This document shows positions 52,887-62,140 of a stretch of DNA of 64,000 bases, in pieces. The translations under genes and the position numbers were made by a program. Source of the stretch: UPXZ01 sp964568675 (GTDB taxonomy: Bacteria; Bacteroidota; Bacteroidia; Bacteroidales; Paludibacteraceae); NCBI GenBank assembly GCA_964568675.1, contig CAZMQV010000006.1:1-64000 (forward strand), given 5' to 3'. The first letter of the stretch is position 1. Each line of letters begins with the position of its first letter. Under the pieces are notes generated by a model that searched no databases, was not told the origin of the DNA, and saw only the letters and a program-made list of their open reading frames with translations.

Positions 52887-53609
52887 TTATTTTCCGTATC
52901 TTCTTTCTCTTTTTTGATAATCTACGATTGCCTCATGCAGGCTTTCTTGGCGAAAATCAGGCCAATGTATCTCTGTGAAGTAAAATTCCGAGTAAGCCAA
53001 TTGCCAGAGTAGGAAGTTGCTGATGCGTTTTTCGCCACTTGTGCGAATCATCAGGTCGGGATCGGGTATGTTTTTGGTTGTCAGATGTTCTGATATGGTC
53101 GATTCTTCGATGTCGTCAATGTTGAGCTTACCTTCAGCTACTTCGCGTGCTATTTGCTTCACTGCATCAGTGATTTCCCATTTTGCCGAATAGCTCAAAG
53201 CGAGTACCAGCGTCAAACGATTATTGTCCGCTGTTTGCTCGATACAAGAATTCAGTTTTTCTTTGGCGCCGGCAGGCAATCTGTTTAAGTCGCCAATGGC
53301 AAGCAATCGGATTTTATTTTTATTGAGATCCGGAGTTTCTTTTTCGATGGTGTCGATGAGCAATTCCATGAGCGCGTCAACTTCTTCTTTGGAGCGTGCC
53401 CAGTTTTCGGTGGAGAAAGCATAGAGCGTAAGGTATTTAATACCGATTTCAGCAGCTGCCTCAGTGCATACGCGCACCGAATCAACACCGGTTTGATGAC
53501 CGAAAATCCGGTTTAATCCACGTTCTTTTGCCCAGCGCCCGTTGCCATCCATGATGATTGCAATGTGCTTAGGTAAACGCTCTCTATCAATTTGTTCTTT
53601 GAACGACAT
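52887..53609 (-). CDS. uppS: Isoprenyl (undecaprenyl) diphosphate synthase
   Basis: A 240-residue cis-prenyltransferase that builds the C55 carrier lipid for peptidoglycan and O-antigen. Motifs: IAIIMDGNGRWAKERG with the catalytic Asp, LYAFSTENWARS, and DLMIRTSGEKRISNFLLWQLAYSE. Standard length. In the conserved order porG-uppS-bamA-ompH-ompH. Confidence 0.95.
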   Translation of the reverse strand: MSFKEQIDRERLPKHIAIIMDGNGRWAKERGLNRIFGHQTGVDSVRVCTEAAAEIGIKYLTLYAFSTENWARSKEEVDALMELLIDTIEKETPDLNKNKIRLLAIGDLNRLPAGAKEKLNSCIEQTADNNRLTLVLALSYSAKWEITDAVKQIAREVAEGKLNIDDIEESTISEHLTTKNIPDPDLMIRTSGEKRISNFLLWQLAYSEFYFTEIHWPDFRQESLHEAIVDYQKRERRYGK

Positions 53610-53681
53610 ATATTGAATCTGTCAGTAATCTGACTTTAAGTAATCCTAAAATTAATTTTTATCCATTCTGAAAAAACAAGT

Positions 53682-54470
53682 TTATCTTTGTTTTTTCGCC
53701 CCACTACTTTGTTGCTTCACGGCTTTCTGCGCTTTGGGCTTCTTGCCGGCAGAAAACGTGTTTTCGTTGCAATTACAGTTTCTTCTCCAAAAATCGTACG
53801 AAAGGCTGACTGATATGCCGGTAAGCTTGTCATTATTCATCAGATTGGAAATTGTGGTCGGCGCCGGGTTGTCCCAGCGGCTTACTCCTTCCAGCCCATC
53901 GCTAAGCGAAATGCGATGAGTAAGTAACACGTTGAAATTCAATCTTTCAGCCATTTTCATCTTAAAGCCAAATCCAATTGGCAATGTAAGGCCGATATTG
54001 TTGTTGCCCGATTTGTATTGAGGCATCTGGATAGCGCCAATTCCCATGAAAATGAAAGGCGAATGCCTTTTGCTAAATCTTTTGTAAGGATTGTTTTCCA
54101 AATCAAAAAAATTGAATTCTCCCCAAATATCTACCGCGTGCAATGGATTGTTTAGCATCGCGTGATATTGTTCTTTGCCATCGCGATACCTATAGTTGCC
54201 TTTCACACTGCTAAATTCATAACCTGCTCGAAGTGCCAACCGCTTGCTGAACCGATATCGAAACAAGAGCCCGACCTCCGTCGAAAGCTTATCCAGGTTT
54301 TTGGTATAGTTGTTCAGATCGGCTATTGTATTTACATCGCCCGAATAGCTATTTGCACCAACTTGTAAACCAATTTCTGCTCTGAAAGGGTCGTCCTGTC
54401 CAAGAGCGGAATTGGAAAAAAGCATTAAAATAACGCTCAACAATACGGTGAGTCGAATCGGTACAATCAT
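53682..54470 (-). CDS. porG: PorG-like outer membrane barrel protein (DUF6089), type IX secretion
   Basis: A 262-residue protein with signal peptide (ending ALGQ) and an eight-strand OmpA-like barrel (LQVGANSYSGDVN at the start, VSLSYDFWRRNC near the end). Its place just upstream of uppS-bamA-ompH is the same as that of PorG in Porphyromonas, an outer-membrane partner of the PorK/PorN ring of the type IX secretion system. The C-terminus after the barrel (residues 235-262) is basic and periplasmic. The nuclease at 58942-60987 carries a T9SS sorting domain, so the system should exist here. Confidence 0.75.
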   Translation of the reverse strand: MIVPIRLTVLLSVILMLFSNSALGQDDPFRAEIGLQVGANSYSGDVNTIADLNNYTKNLDKLSTEVGLLFRYRFSKRLALRAGYEFSSVKGNYRYRDGKEQYHAMLNNPLHAVDIWGEFNFFDLENNPYKRFSKRHSPFIFMGIGAIQMPQYKSGNNNIGLTLPIGFGFKMKMAERLNFNVLLTHRISLSDGLEGVSRWDNPAPTTISNLMNNDKLTGISVSLSYDFWRRNCNCNENTFSAGKKPKAQKAVKQQSSGAKKQR

Positions 54471-54662
54471 AGCTGCTAAATACTTTCGTTAAATTGCTAC
54501 ATTGTAAACGTATTATTGAGCAATAAATTTTGTTCAAGGAACCTAAATTGGCAACAAAAGTAATGATAATCTTTGTAATTGAATGTACATTGACGTAAAA
54601 CCGAAGTGTGATTTAACAATTTATTGCAAAAACTTATGTCCCTTTTATTTTGATTGATACAT

Positions 54663-55085
54663 TCAGAGAATAGTAGTCAGATTTTCAAGCGCTTCATTCT
54701 CTTTCTGTGTCATTTCGTCTTGTTCTTCGTTTGTCTTGTCGTTTTGACCACACAGATGCAATACGCCATGAATCAGAACACGATAAAATTCGATATTAAA
54801 ATTAGTATTTAGCTCGTCGGAGTTGGATTTCACCGTGTCGATACTGATAAAAATATCACCTGAAACTTGCTTCCCTCTACTGTAATCGAACGTGATGATG
54901 TCGGTGTAGTAATCGTGTTGAAGATATTGTTTGTTTACTTCCAAAATGCGCTCATCGTTACAAAAAATAAAATTAATCCGACCAACTTTCCTACCGTGTA
55001 GGATTGCTGTCGATTGTATCCAAATTTTTACTTTCTGCTCATCAAAATGTGGTATTTCAATATTCTCAACAATAAATTGAATCAT
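54663..55085 (-). CDS. ybeY: Endoribonuclease YbeY (rRNA maturation factor)
   Basis: A 140-residue metal-dependent single-strand RNase acting in 16S rRNA 3' processing and ribosome quality control. The zinc motif reads HGVLHLCGQND (two His and an acidic ligand where many homologues have a third His). NEQYL-type sequence appears as NKQYLQHDYYTDIITFDY. Separate from porG by 192 nt with no visible gene. Confidence 0.92.
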   Translation of the reverse strand: MIQFIVENIEIPHFDEQKVKIWIQSTAILHGRKVGRINFIFCNDERILEVNKQYLQHDYYTDIITFDYSRGKQVSGDIFISIDTVKSNSDELNTNFNIEFYRVLIHGVLHLCGQNDKTNEEQDEMTQKENEALENLTTIL

Positions 55086-55128
55086 AATCTATTTTGGTTT
55101 CTTTTTTTTGAAAAAATAAAAATAAAAA

Positions 55129-56361
55129 TCAATGGAAGAAAAGGTATCCAAGCAGAATAGCCGCCAATATCCCCACCACGTCGGCAGCCAGACCAGCTAC
55201 TACGGCGTAGCGGGTATTGGATATTTTTACCGAGCCAAAATAGACTGCAAGTATATAGAATGTGGTGTCAGTGGAGCCTTGAATGATGCTTGAGAGCCTC
55301 CCCACGAATGAGTCAGCGCCGAATTGCTTCATTGTTTCCACCATCATGCCGCGTGCGCCACTACCACTCAGTGGTTTCATAAATGCTGTTGGCAGTGCTT
55401 CTACAAAATCAGTATTGGCGCCGGTAGCTGCTACCAGGTAGCGTATGCCATCGACCAGCAAGCCCATCGCTCCGGAAGCGCGAAACATCCCGATTGCCAC
55501 AAGCACCGAAACTAAATAGGGAATAATACCCACAGCTACCTGAAAACCTTCTTTGCCGCCTTCAATGAAACTATTGTAAACATTCACTTTTTTGCGTGCA
55601 GCCATTACTACAAAAGCTACGATAATGGATAATATGATGAGCGCTGCTACAAAACTGGAGTATTGGCTTATTTGTTCTTGCGATAATTTGCTGAAAAAAT
55701 AGATTAAACCTATTATCAAAGAGACCAACGACAATAATACACCCATCACCACGCGGTTGAAAAGATTGATTTTCTGGATGATGGATACTAAAATCAAGCC
55801 TGTGAGCCAGGCGCATAATGTGGCAACAACGATGGGCAGGAATACATCAGCCGGATTAACTGCGCCAAATTGTGCCCGATACATCAAAACGGTCATGGGT
55901 ACAAGTACTAACCCGGCAGTGTTGAGCACTAAAAACATTATCATGGGGTTGGAGGCTGTGTCTTTTTTAGGGTTCAACTCCTGCATCTGTTTCATCGCCT
56001 GCAGCCCCATGGGTGTGGCGGCGTTGTCAAGCCCCAGCATATTTGCCGACATGTTGAGAAAAATACTACTCAATGCCGGATGATTTTTGGGTATTTCGGG
56101 ATAAATACGGGTGAAAAATGGAGCGACAATGCGCGAGAGAACGGTCAACGCGCCGCCGTGTTCGGCTACTTTCAGAATACCCATCCAGAATGTAAGAATC
56201 CCGGTAAGCCCGAGCGAAATCTCGAAACCCGATTTGGCAGAGTCAAAAATTGATTGCAGTATATCATTGAATACAGTAGTGTTGCCAAAGAAAATCATCT
56301 GCGCGAGCGCGACAACGAATGCGATAAGTACAAATCCAATCCAGATATAATTAAGTGCCAT
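55129..56361 (-). CDS. SpmA-SpmB fusion, nucleoside-recognition (Gate) membrane protein
   Basis: A 410-residue membrane protein with about 10 helices, joining the two halves that are separate SpmA and SpmB proteins in Bacillus. Front half: SLGLTGILTFWMGILKVAE and MSANMLGLDNAATPMGLQAM. Rear half: GGKEGFQVAVGIIPYLVSVL, MKPLSGSGARGMM and QGSTDTTFYILAVYFGSV. In Bacillus these genes affect spore core dehydration. In this non-sporing phylum the fused form probably transports an unknown small molecule. It lies 43 nt before ybeY on the same strand. Confidence 0.9.
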   Translation of the reverse strand: MALNYIWIGFVLIAFVVALAQMIFFGNTTVFNDILQSIFDSAKSGFEISLGLTGILTFWMGILKVAEHGGALTVLSRIVAPFFTRIYPEIPKNHPALSSIFLNMSANMLGLDNAATPMGLQAMKQMQELNPKKDTASNPMIMFLVLNTAGLVLVPMTVLMYRAQFGAVNPADVFLPIVVATLCAWLTGLILVSIIQKINLFNRVVMGVLLSLVSLIIGLIYFFSKLSQEQISQYSSFVAALIILSIIVAFVVMAARKKVNVYNSFIEGGKEGFQVAVGIIPYLVSVLVAIGMFRASGAMGLLVDGIRYLVAATGANTDFVEALPTAFMKPLSGSGARGMMVETMKQFGADSFVGRLSSIIQGSTDTTFYILAVYFGSVKISNTRYAVVAGLAADVVGILAAILLGYLFFH

Positions 56362-56399
56362 ACGATTCTGTTTGTTTTCAAATTGATTTTATTTGCTTG

Positions 56400-56407
56400 C
56401 AAAATTA
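56400..56407 (-). promoter_or_regulatory. Promoter -7 element for spmAB
   Basis: The complement of CAAAATTA is TAATTTTG, fitting TAnnTTTG, 38 nt before the ATG of the SpmAB gene. No TTG found 20 bp upstream. The gap 56408-56632 is otherwise empty. Confidence 0.45.
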
Positions 56408-56632
56408 CATTTTTTTATTTTAACTGCCTATTTTTTAGTGAGCTTGATTTTCGAAATCAGGTAGAATGAGTTGCAAAGTGCGAAGAAAAACTTGAGAAAT
56501 GTCGAATGTCGAAATTGTTTTTCGTTGTTGCGTCATGTGAATTTTGTTTCCCGCTGTCTTTGTTGGTGAAAGCGTTGGAGCGAGTAATTGCATTGAAAAC
56601 TTGCGGTTTTTGGGGGTGAGTGGTGAAATAAA

Positions 56633-56675
56633 AAGAAAGCCGGACTTGAACTTTCGGGTTCCATCCGGCATCTTT
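56633..56675 (-). terminator. Terminator of sucCD
   Basis: GCCGGA (56639-56644) pairs with TCCGGC (56664-56669), with an inner GAAC/GTTC stem. On the minus strand a T-rich tract follows. It lies about 50 nt after the sucD stop. Confidence 0.75.
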
Positions 56676-56722
56676 TTTCTTATAATCTTCTTTCGCGTGT
56701 TTGCAACTCAAGGCTTTGCGAA

Positions 56723-57610
56723 TTACAAGCGGAGCGACGAAGAAGAAATTGCACGTTTTATCAGAACAGCGATATCTTCCGGCTTTCGCGCTACCGGTAC
56801 GCCGGCTGCTTCGAAAGCTTTAATTTTTTCGGCAGCGGAGCCGCTTCCACTCGATATGATAGCTCCGGCGTGTCCCATGCGTTTCCCGGGAGGCGCGCTT
56901 TGTCCCGCAATAAAAGCTACTACCGGTTTTGTCATTTTTGTTTTGATGAAGTTCGCGGCTTGTTCCTCGGCATCGCCACCAATTTCACCAATCAACACCA
57001 CCGCGTCCGTTTCAGGGTCGTCCTGATACATTTGAAGTAATTCTTGATAATACAGACCGGCAACCGGGTCACCACCGATACCAACACAAGTGCTTTGACC
57101 GATACCATTTGTGGTAAGTTGATTCACCATTTCGTAGGTGAGTGTGCCACTTCGGCTTATAAGTCCAACATTCCCTTTTTTGAAAATCATTCCGGGTAGA
57201 ATTCCCACGAGTGCTTCGTCGGGGGTGATGAGTCCCGGACAATTGGGCCCGATAAGCATTACGCCTTTTGATTTGAGGTAGGGCATTACACGCACCATAT
57301 CCAAAGTAGGGATGCCTTCGGTGATGGCTATCACCAATTTTATGCCACCTTCTGCCGCTTCGAGGATGCTGTCGGCTGCAAAAGCTGCCGGTACGAATAT
57401 GATTGAAGTGTTTGCTTGTGTGGCGTTTACGGCGTCTTCAACCGTATTGAATACCGGAATGCCTTCCACGTCTTGACCTCCCTTGCCGGGCGATACTCCA
57501 CCTACTATGTTTGTGCCATAAGCTTTCATTTTTGAAGTGTGAAAGCCACCATCTCTGCCTGTAATTCCCTGAACTATCAGGCGTGTGTTTTTATTTACAA
57601 GAATACTCAT
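56723..57610 (-). CDS. sucD: Succinyl-CoA synthetase alpha subunit
   Basis: A 295-residue subunit that forms the phosphohistidine intermediate and binds CoA. CoA-binding Rossmann part: IVQGITGRDGGFHT and GGVSPGKGG. The rear part has IGPNCPGLI, ISRSGTLTYE and the active site GKRMGHAGAIIS with the phosphorylated His. Works with SucC (120 nt upstream on this strand) in succinyl-CoA/succinate exchange with ATP or GTP, in the TCA cycle or the propionate-forming route common in Bacteroidales. Confidence 0.96.
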   Translation of the reverse strand: MSILVNKNTRLIVQGITGRDGGFHTSKMKAYGTNIVGGVSPGKGGQDVEGIPVFNTVEDAVNATQANTSIIFVPAAFAADSILEAAEGGIKLVIAITEGIPTLDMVRVMPYLKSKGVMLIGPNCPGLITPDEALVGILPGMIFKKGNVGLISRSGTLTYEMVNQLTTNGIGQSTCVGIGGDPVAGLYYQELLQMYQDDPETDAVVLIGEIGGDAEEQAANFIKTKMTKPVVAFIAGQSAPPGKRMGHAGAIISSGSGSAAEKIKAFEAAGVPVARKPEDIAVLIKRAISSSSLRL

Positions 57611-57730
57611 TATTATTAAGGTTGTGAATTAATCGCCTTTCAGTCCGATGATTTCAAAAAAAAATGAAATCTTGGATTTTAATTTGAATAATTGCCGGAG
57701 TGATAGTTGATTATTTTGTTATGCTAATTT

Positions 57731-58864
57731 TTATATTTCGGCCAATGCAATTGCAGTATTAGCTGCTTTGGTCATGCTCTCTACAACGGTGAGGTTGGAG
57801 TGGCGCAGTATTTCGAGTCCTTCTTTCGCGTTGGTACCTGAGAGTCGCACCACGATAGGGACTGTAACTTGCATCTGCTCGAGAGCGGCGATAAGTCCGC
57901 GTGCCACATCGTCGCAACGTGTGATTCCTCCAAAGATGTTTATCATCACCACTCGTACATTCTCATCGGATAGAATCAGATTCATCGCGTCAATCACCTT
58001 TTGAGGGCTTGAGCTACCGCCAATATCCAAGAAGTTTGCCGGTTCGCCGCCATACATTTTTATCATATCCATGGTGGCCATTGCCAATCCGGCTCCATTC
58101 ACCATGTAACCAATTTTACCGTTCAGTCGGATGTAGCTCAGTCCTTTTTCTTTTGCTTCCAGCTCCTTCAGTTCATTTTCATCTGGCTCGAACAGTTCTT
58201 CAATTTTTGGTTGGCGGAAAAGCGCGTTTTCGTCAAAGCTCATTTTCCCGTCTAACGCAAGCAGCTTATTTTTGTCGGTAATCACCAAAGGGTTGATTTC
58301 TACAAGTGTGGCATCTTTTTCAACGAATATCTTGTACATCTTTTGAAATAATTCAGCCGCCTGCTTCACCAAATTGAAATCATCGAAAAGACGAAAAGCT
58401 ATTTTGCGAGCAAGAAACGGTGTCATTCCCAGTCGCGCGTCGATGGGATATTTGAGAATGGCGTCCGGGTTAGTTTTTGCAACTTCTTCGATGTCAACTC
58501 CGCCTTCTTTGCTTGCCATCAGGATAATGGATTTCGAATTGCGGTCGATAGTCATGCCGACGTAAATTTCAGAATGAAATTTCACTCCTTCGGCTACAAG
58601 CACTTTTTCCACCATGTAGCCTTTGATGTCCATCCCTAAGATTCGGGATGCGGCATCGAGAGCTTCGTCGTTGTTTTTTACTAATTTCACTCCACCGGCT
58701 TTGCCTCTTCCTCCGGTTAGCACTTGTGCTTTGACTACGGAGGGATATCCCAGTTTGTTGGTGGCAGCTACTACTTCGTCGGGAGTGAAACAAAGTATTT
58801 CACGAGTAACCGGGATGTGGTAGTGTGCAAAAATCTCTTTTGCTTGGTATTCGTGTATTTTCAT
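57731..58864 (-). CDS. sucC: Succinyl-CoA synthetase beta subunit
   Basis: A 377-residue ATP-grasp subunit. MKIHEYQAKEIF opens the ATP-grasp part, GGRGKAGGVKL binds nucleotide, EINPLVI and DIGGSSSPQKV follow, and GGITRCDDVARGL lies in the ligase domain that contacts SucD. Length near the usual 385-390. First gene of the sucCD pair. Confidence 0.96.
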   Translation of the reverse strand: MKIHEYQAKEIFAHYHIPVTREILCFTPDEVVAATNKLGYPSVVKAQVLTGGRGKAGGVKLVKNNDEALDAASRILGMDIKGYMVEKVLVAEGVKFHSEIYVGMTIDRNSKSIILMASKEGGVDIEEVAKTNPDAILKYPIDARLGMTPFLARKIAFRLFDDFNLVKQAAELFQKMYKIFVEKDATLVEINPLVITDKNKLLALDGKMSFDENALFRQPKIEELFEPDENELKELEAKEKGLSYIRLNGKIGYMVNGAGLAMATMDMIKMYGGEPANFLDIGGSSSPQKVIDAMNLILSDENVRVVMINIFGGITRCDDVARGLIAALEQMQVTVPIVVRLSGTNAKEGLEILRHSNLTVVESMTKAANTAIALAEI

Positions 58865-58941
58865 GTGTTTAGTTAAAAAAATATATATTGCTCAAACGTT
58901 TAAGTCCCTGTTTTGTTCACTCCGAGGTGCCTTATTATTTC

Positions 58942-60987
58942 TTAACGCAGGATAAGTTTTTTGCTTCCAGCGATGCGGTTTCCATTTTTTACAAGCAGAA
59001 TAAATACGCCTTTGTGCTCGAAAGGTATTCTCACTTGATCGGAATTTGCCTGAATCCTCACCATTTGGTTGCCCACAATGTCATACATTTCTATTAGATT
59101 TCCTTTCGCCATGTTGCTAATGCAGAGCGATTTGTCGGCATAGTAAACCACCAGGTTTTCCGAAATGCCGAGCTTGTCGTTGTCTGTAGATGTAGCTGTG
59201 GTTTGTAGCTGTATTTCATTGGAGATGCCTGTGGAGTTGCCTTGTGGAGTTACCGTGTAGTAATAATTTTGCTCCTGCGATAGACCTGTTATCGAATAGT
59301 TGAGCACATTGCCTACCAATTTCGGATATCCATCCATTGGGACTTTGACAGCCACTTCGCCTTCATTGGCCACTTTTACATAGTCAACAAATACACGTCT
59401 GTTTTTATTGGCTTTTAGTGTGATTTTGGTTGTGGTTTCCGATGGAGGAAGTTCTACCTGAAAATCTTCGTTTTGCGAGCCGGTAATAAATGTAGTAAGC
59501 GGATTGTCATTGAGAAGTACGTAAAGTTCCGATCCGTTGTCGTTGTTGTAACTTCTGGCGCGCACGGTCAACGTAGTGGTTGTTTTAAGTTTCATTGCCG
59601 GCGTGGTAATCGAACCATTTTTTGAACCTGACGCAAGACGCATTTCTGTACCATTTTCGAATACCTGATAGCCGTTGGTATCTGATGTCCAGTTGCTCGG
59701 CAATCCGCTTGCGAAGTCTTCTTCCAGATAGGTGAGTGATAGCTGTGTGCCTTCGGAGTATGAATAAACATCGAGCAAATAGTCGTTTGCTCCCACCGAG
59801 TTTGTCCAGTTTGCCGTGAATCCGGAGTTTGTAATGGCTGTTGCCGGCAATGCGAGGAATGAATCGGTGGCGTTCGCGGTGATTTGAACCGATTGGGCTG
59901 TAATGCCACCGCCGGATATATTAAGTGAGGATTGTAAAGTTCCTAACGCGTTTGTGTTGCAAGTGATAATGAGTTTGTATCCGTTTTCGGCTTGCTCTTT
60001 GGTGATGGCGCTTGCTGATAGTGCAAAAGTAGTAGTGCTCCCGGACAATGACAGGTTGATATCGCCCTCCAGATTGATAGCTCTGATGTCTATTTCTTTG
60101 CTCACCGATTGCCCCACCGGCACATTTCCAAAGTCAATTGTGGCGTTTTTTGCCGGAGTTATTATCTGCGGATCGGTTGTAAGTGTGGGCGACCATGCTA
60201 TACCTTTCATGTTTCCCCAAACGTATTCGGCCAGTTCGGGGTAGTCAATGTAGGGATTTCGGTTTTTCTGATAACTGTAAATGGCGTTGTTGCGGTCAAT
60301 TTCTTTCTGACTTACGGGATCTTGCCGGCTCCACTTCAAGAATAGGTTGATAGTCCAATCGGAGAATGAAGGATATGTCGAGTTGTTGAACGACGCGCCC
60401 CCGATGGTTTTCATGATATTCTCGTAGCGAGTGGCAAAGTAAAAATAGGTGCGGGCGAAGTCGCCTTTGTATTCGTCCACAGGCTCGAACACGGAGCCGG
60501 AGAAGCCGGGGAAGGTGCTGCCACCCAATTTGCCCAAGGCTTTTGATGAAAGTGTGGAGCCGTTGCTACATTCGCCAAAGGGATTGTTGCTTCGCTGTCC
60601 GTTCACTTTGCCATCGGTGGGGTAGATGTGGAAAGCGTCGCTCACCATCGGTTTTGAAGAGCCAAACCAGCTTTGAGGTATGGAGTGTTCGCGATTGTAG
60701 CAGTCGCATACGTTTTTATAACTTCCGCAAGTACCCGCGCCAAAGCTCCAGTCGCAGGTGGAATACATGTCCCATACCTTACCCGATGGGAGGCGGTCGC
60801 TCGATTCGTATATGGTGTAAAGAAAATCATAGCCTTTGTCTTTCGCACCACTCGAAATGATGCTGTAAAGCGCAGTTTTGAGGTCAGCATTGGTTTTTCC
60901 GGTTGCCGATGTGTAGTAATCTTGAGGCGCTTGCGCAAAACCTAAAGTAGAAATTAATGTAAGCAGCAGAGTAAATTTTATTTTCAT
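58942..60987 (-). CDS. Secreted endonuclease I with type IX secretion sorting domain
   Basis: A 681-residue secreted nuclease. Signal peptide (ending GFAQ). Endonuclease I domain (about 22-265) with the His-Asn-Asn type active site: NREHSIPQSWF and DAFHIYPTDGKVNGQRSNNPFGE. Then an Ig-like domain (about 275-375, FGNVPVGQSVSKEIDI), a fibronectin-like domain split by a carbohydrate-binding-like jelly roll (about 420-550, from LEEDFASGLPSNW), and a type A sorting domain (about 610-681: LVVYYADKSLCISN, MYDIVGNQMVRI, KGVFILLVKNGN). It should degrade extracellular DNA or RNA for nutrients, exported via Sec then T9SS. Confidence 0.92.
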   Translation of the reverse strand: MKIKFTLLLTLISTLGFAQAPQDYYTSATGKTNADLKTALYSIISSGAKDKGYDFLYTIYESSDRLPSGKVWDMYSTCDWSFGAGTCGSYKNVCDCYNREHSIPQSWFGSSKPMVSDAFHIYPTDGKVNGQRSNNPFGECSNGSTLSSKALGKLGGSTFPGFSGSVFEPVDEYKGDFARTYFYFATRYENIMKTIGGASFNNSTYPSFSDWTINLFLKWSRQDPVSQKEIDRNNAIYSYQKNRNPYIDYPELAEYVWGNMKGIAWSPTLTTDPQIITPAKNATIDFGNVPVGQSVSKEIDIRAINLEGDINLSLSGSTTTFALSASAITKEQAENGYKLIITCNTNALGTLQSSLNISGGGITAQSVQITANATDSFLALPATAITNSGFTANWTNSVGANDYLLDVYSYSEGTQLSLTYLEEDFASGLPSNWTSDTNGYQVFENGTEMRLASGSKNGSITTPAMKLKTTTTLTVRARSYNNDNGSELYVLLNDNPLTTFITGSQNEDFQVELPPSETTTKITLKANKNRRVFVDYVKVANEGEVAVKVPMDGYPKLVGNVLNYSITGLSQEQNYYYTVTPQGNSTGISNEIQLQTTATSTDNDKLGISENLVVYYADKSLCISNMAKGNLIEMYDIVGNQMVRIQANSDQVRIPFEHKGVFILLVKNGNRIAGSKKLILR

Positions 60988-61390
60988 CTTTTTTGTTTAT
61001 TAATATTGCGTAGCAAAGGAACAAAATAAATTTGAATTTTTATTCCGTTTTTACGACTATTTAAGTTGGCGATGAAATAATATTGTGTTTTTAAATGAAC
61101 CTCATAGCGCTTGGAGTGAAAATTTGAATCTTTTTGATTTTTAAAATTTTAAAAATAAGCGATAAGTGCATGCGCGCAATCAGTGATGTTTGGACTTTTA
61201 AAACTCACATAAGGCTTTTCAATACGATGATTTGACGTATGTACAGCAACATAAGGATTTTACCCTTATGAGATTTCCTCAAGAGAATCGAATCATGACA
61301 TAATTAAGTTGGCTATATCGAATAGTTTCGATGAAAATATTTTGAGAAAAAACAGATACATGATTGAATTGCAGTGTGGAAGGTGTTGAG
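60988..61390. other. Intergenic stretch between nuclease and EF-P genes
   Basis: About 400 nt with no ORF of note. A short hairpin CATAAGG (61250-61256)/CCTTATG (61264-61270) occurs; the word ACATAAGG is also present once more at about 61207. I see no other structure. Confidence 0.45.
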
Positions 61391-61394
61391 TTAC

Positions 61395-61425
61395 TTGTGT
61401 ATTTCAGAAAAAAAACGTAACTTTG
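61395..61425 (+). promoter_or_regulatory. Promoter of efp
   Basis: TTG at 61395-61397 and TAACTTTG at 61418-61425, spaced by 20 bp: a full match to the Bacteroidota promoter pattern. The leader to ATG 61468 is about 38 nt. Confidence 0.7.
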
Positions 61426-61467
61426 CGCCCTAATTATCAGTATTATAATAAAAAAAGAAAAAACAAA

Positions 61468-62034
61468 ATGGCATCTACAGCAGATATTAAAAACGGAATG
61501 TGTCTTGATATTGACGGTCAATTCTTCAATATTATCGAATTTCTACACGTAAAACCAGGGAAAGGACCGGCTTTTGTTCGCACAAAAATGAGAAATGTGG
61601 TAACTGGTCGCGTATTGGAACGGACATTCCCTTCGGGAGCAAAAATAGAAGAAGTGCGTATCGAGCGTCGTCCTTATCAGTATCTTTATCAGGATGACAT
61701 GGGTTACAACTTTATGAATAACGAAACATTCGAGCAGGCGCCTATCGCCAAAGAGCTGATTAATGGTGTTGATTTTCTGAAAGAAGGCATGGAAGTGGAA
61801 GTGGTTTTACATTCGGCAACTGAAACTGTGCTTTTTGCCGAATTGCCTACTCATGTCAATCTGCTTATTACTTACACCGAACCGGGTCTGAAAGGCGATA
61901 CCGCTACCAATGCAACCAAACCTGCAACCGTAGAAACGGGCGCTACTGTGCGCGTGCCTCTTTTTATCAACGAAGGCGAAATGATTCGTGTTGATACGCG
62001 CGATGGCTCCTATGTGGAACGTGTGAAACAATAA
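61468..62034 (+). CDS. efp: Elongation factor P
   Basis: A 188-residue EF-P that relieves ribosome stalling at polyproline. The start at ATG 61468 (MASTADIKNG) gives the family length; an upstream in-frame ATG (61423) would lie inside the promoter. Domain I loop PGKGPAF places Lys32 at the tip, the modified position. Domains II and III follow, ending VDTRDGSYVERVK, the typical EF-P C-terminus. Own transcription unit. Confidence 0.97.
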   Translation: MASTADIKNGMCLDIDGQFFNIIEFLHVKPGKGPAFVRTKMRNVVTGRVLERTFPSGAKIEEVRIERRPYQYLYQDDMGYNFMNNETFEQAPIAKELINGVDFLKEGMEVEVVLHSATETVLFAELPTHVNLLITYTEPGLKGDTATNATKPATVETGATVRVPLFINEGEMIRVDTRDGSYVERVKQ

Positions 62035-62077
62035 AAATCCGTTGCCGAATCGGAAACGAAAAATATTAATTCAATTA

Positions 62078-62117
62078 AAAAAATCCGCATACCATTAATT
62101 TGGAATGCGGATTTTTT
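62078..62117. terminator. Bidirectional terminator between efp and the GH97 gene
   Basis: AAAAAATCCGCAT (62078-62090) pairs with ATGCGGATTTTTT (62105-62117), loop 14 nt, T/A runs at both ends. It serves both convergent genes. Confidence 0.9.
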
Positions 62118-62140
62118 AATTTTTGCTGTAAGCTTAACGA

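Noticed and set aside
56544..57026. Plus-strand ORF of 160 codons over the sucD region
   Set aside because: It runs antisense through sucD and its terminator; sucD has full family motifs, so this frame is a shadow.
61423..61467. N-terminal extension of EF-P
   Set aside because: The extension lies on the -7 element and is not found in the family; ATG 61468 gives the standard length.
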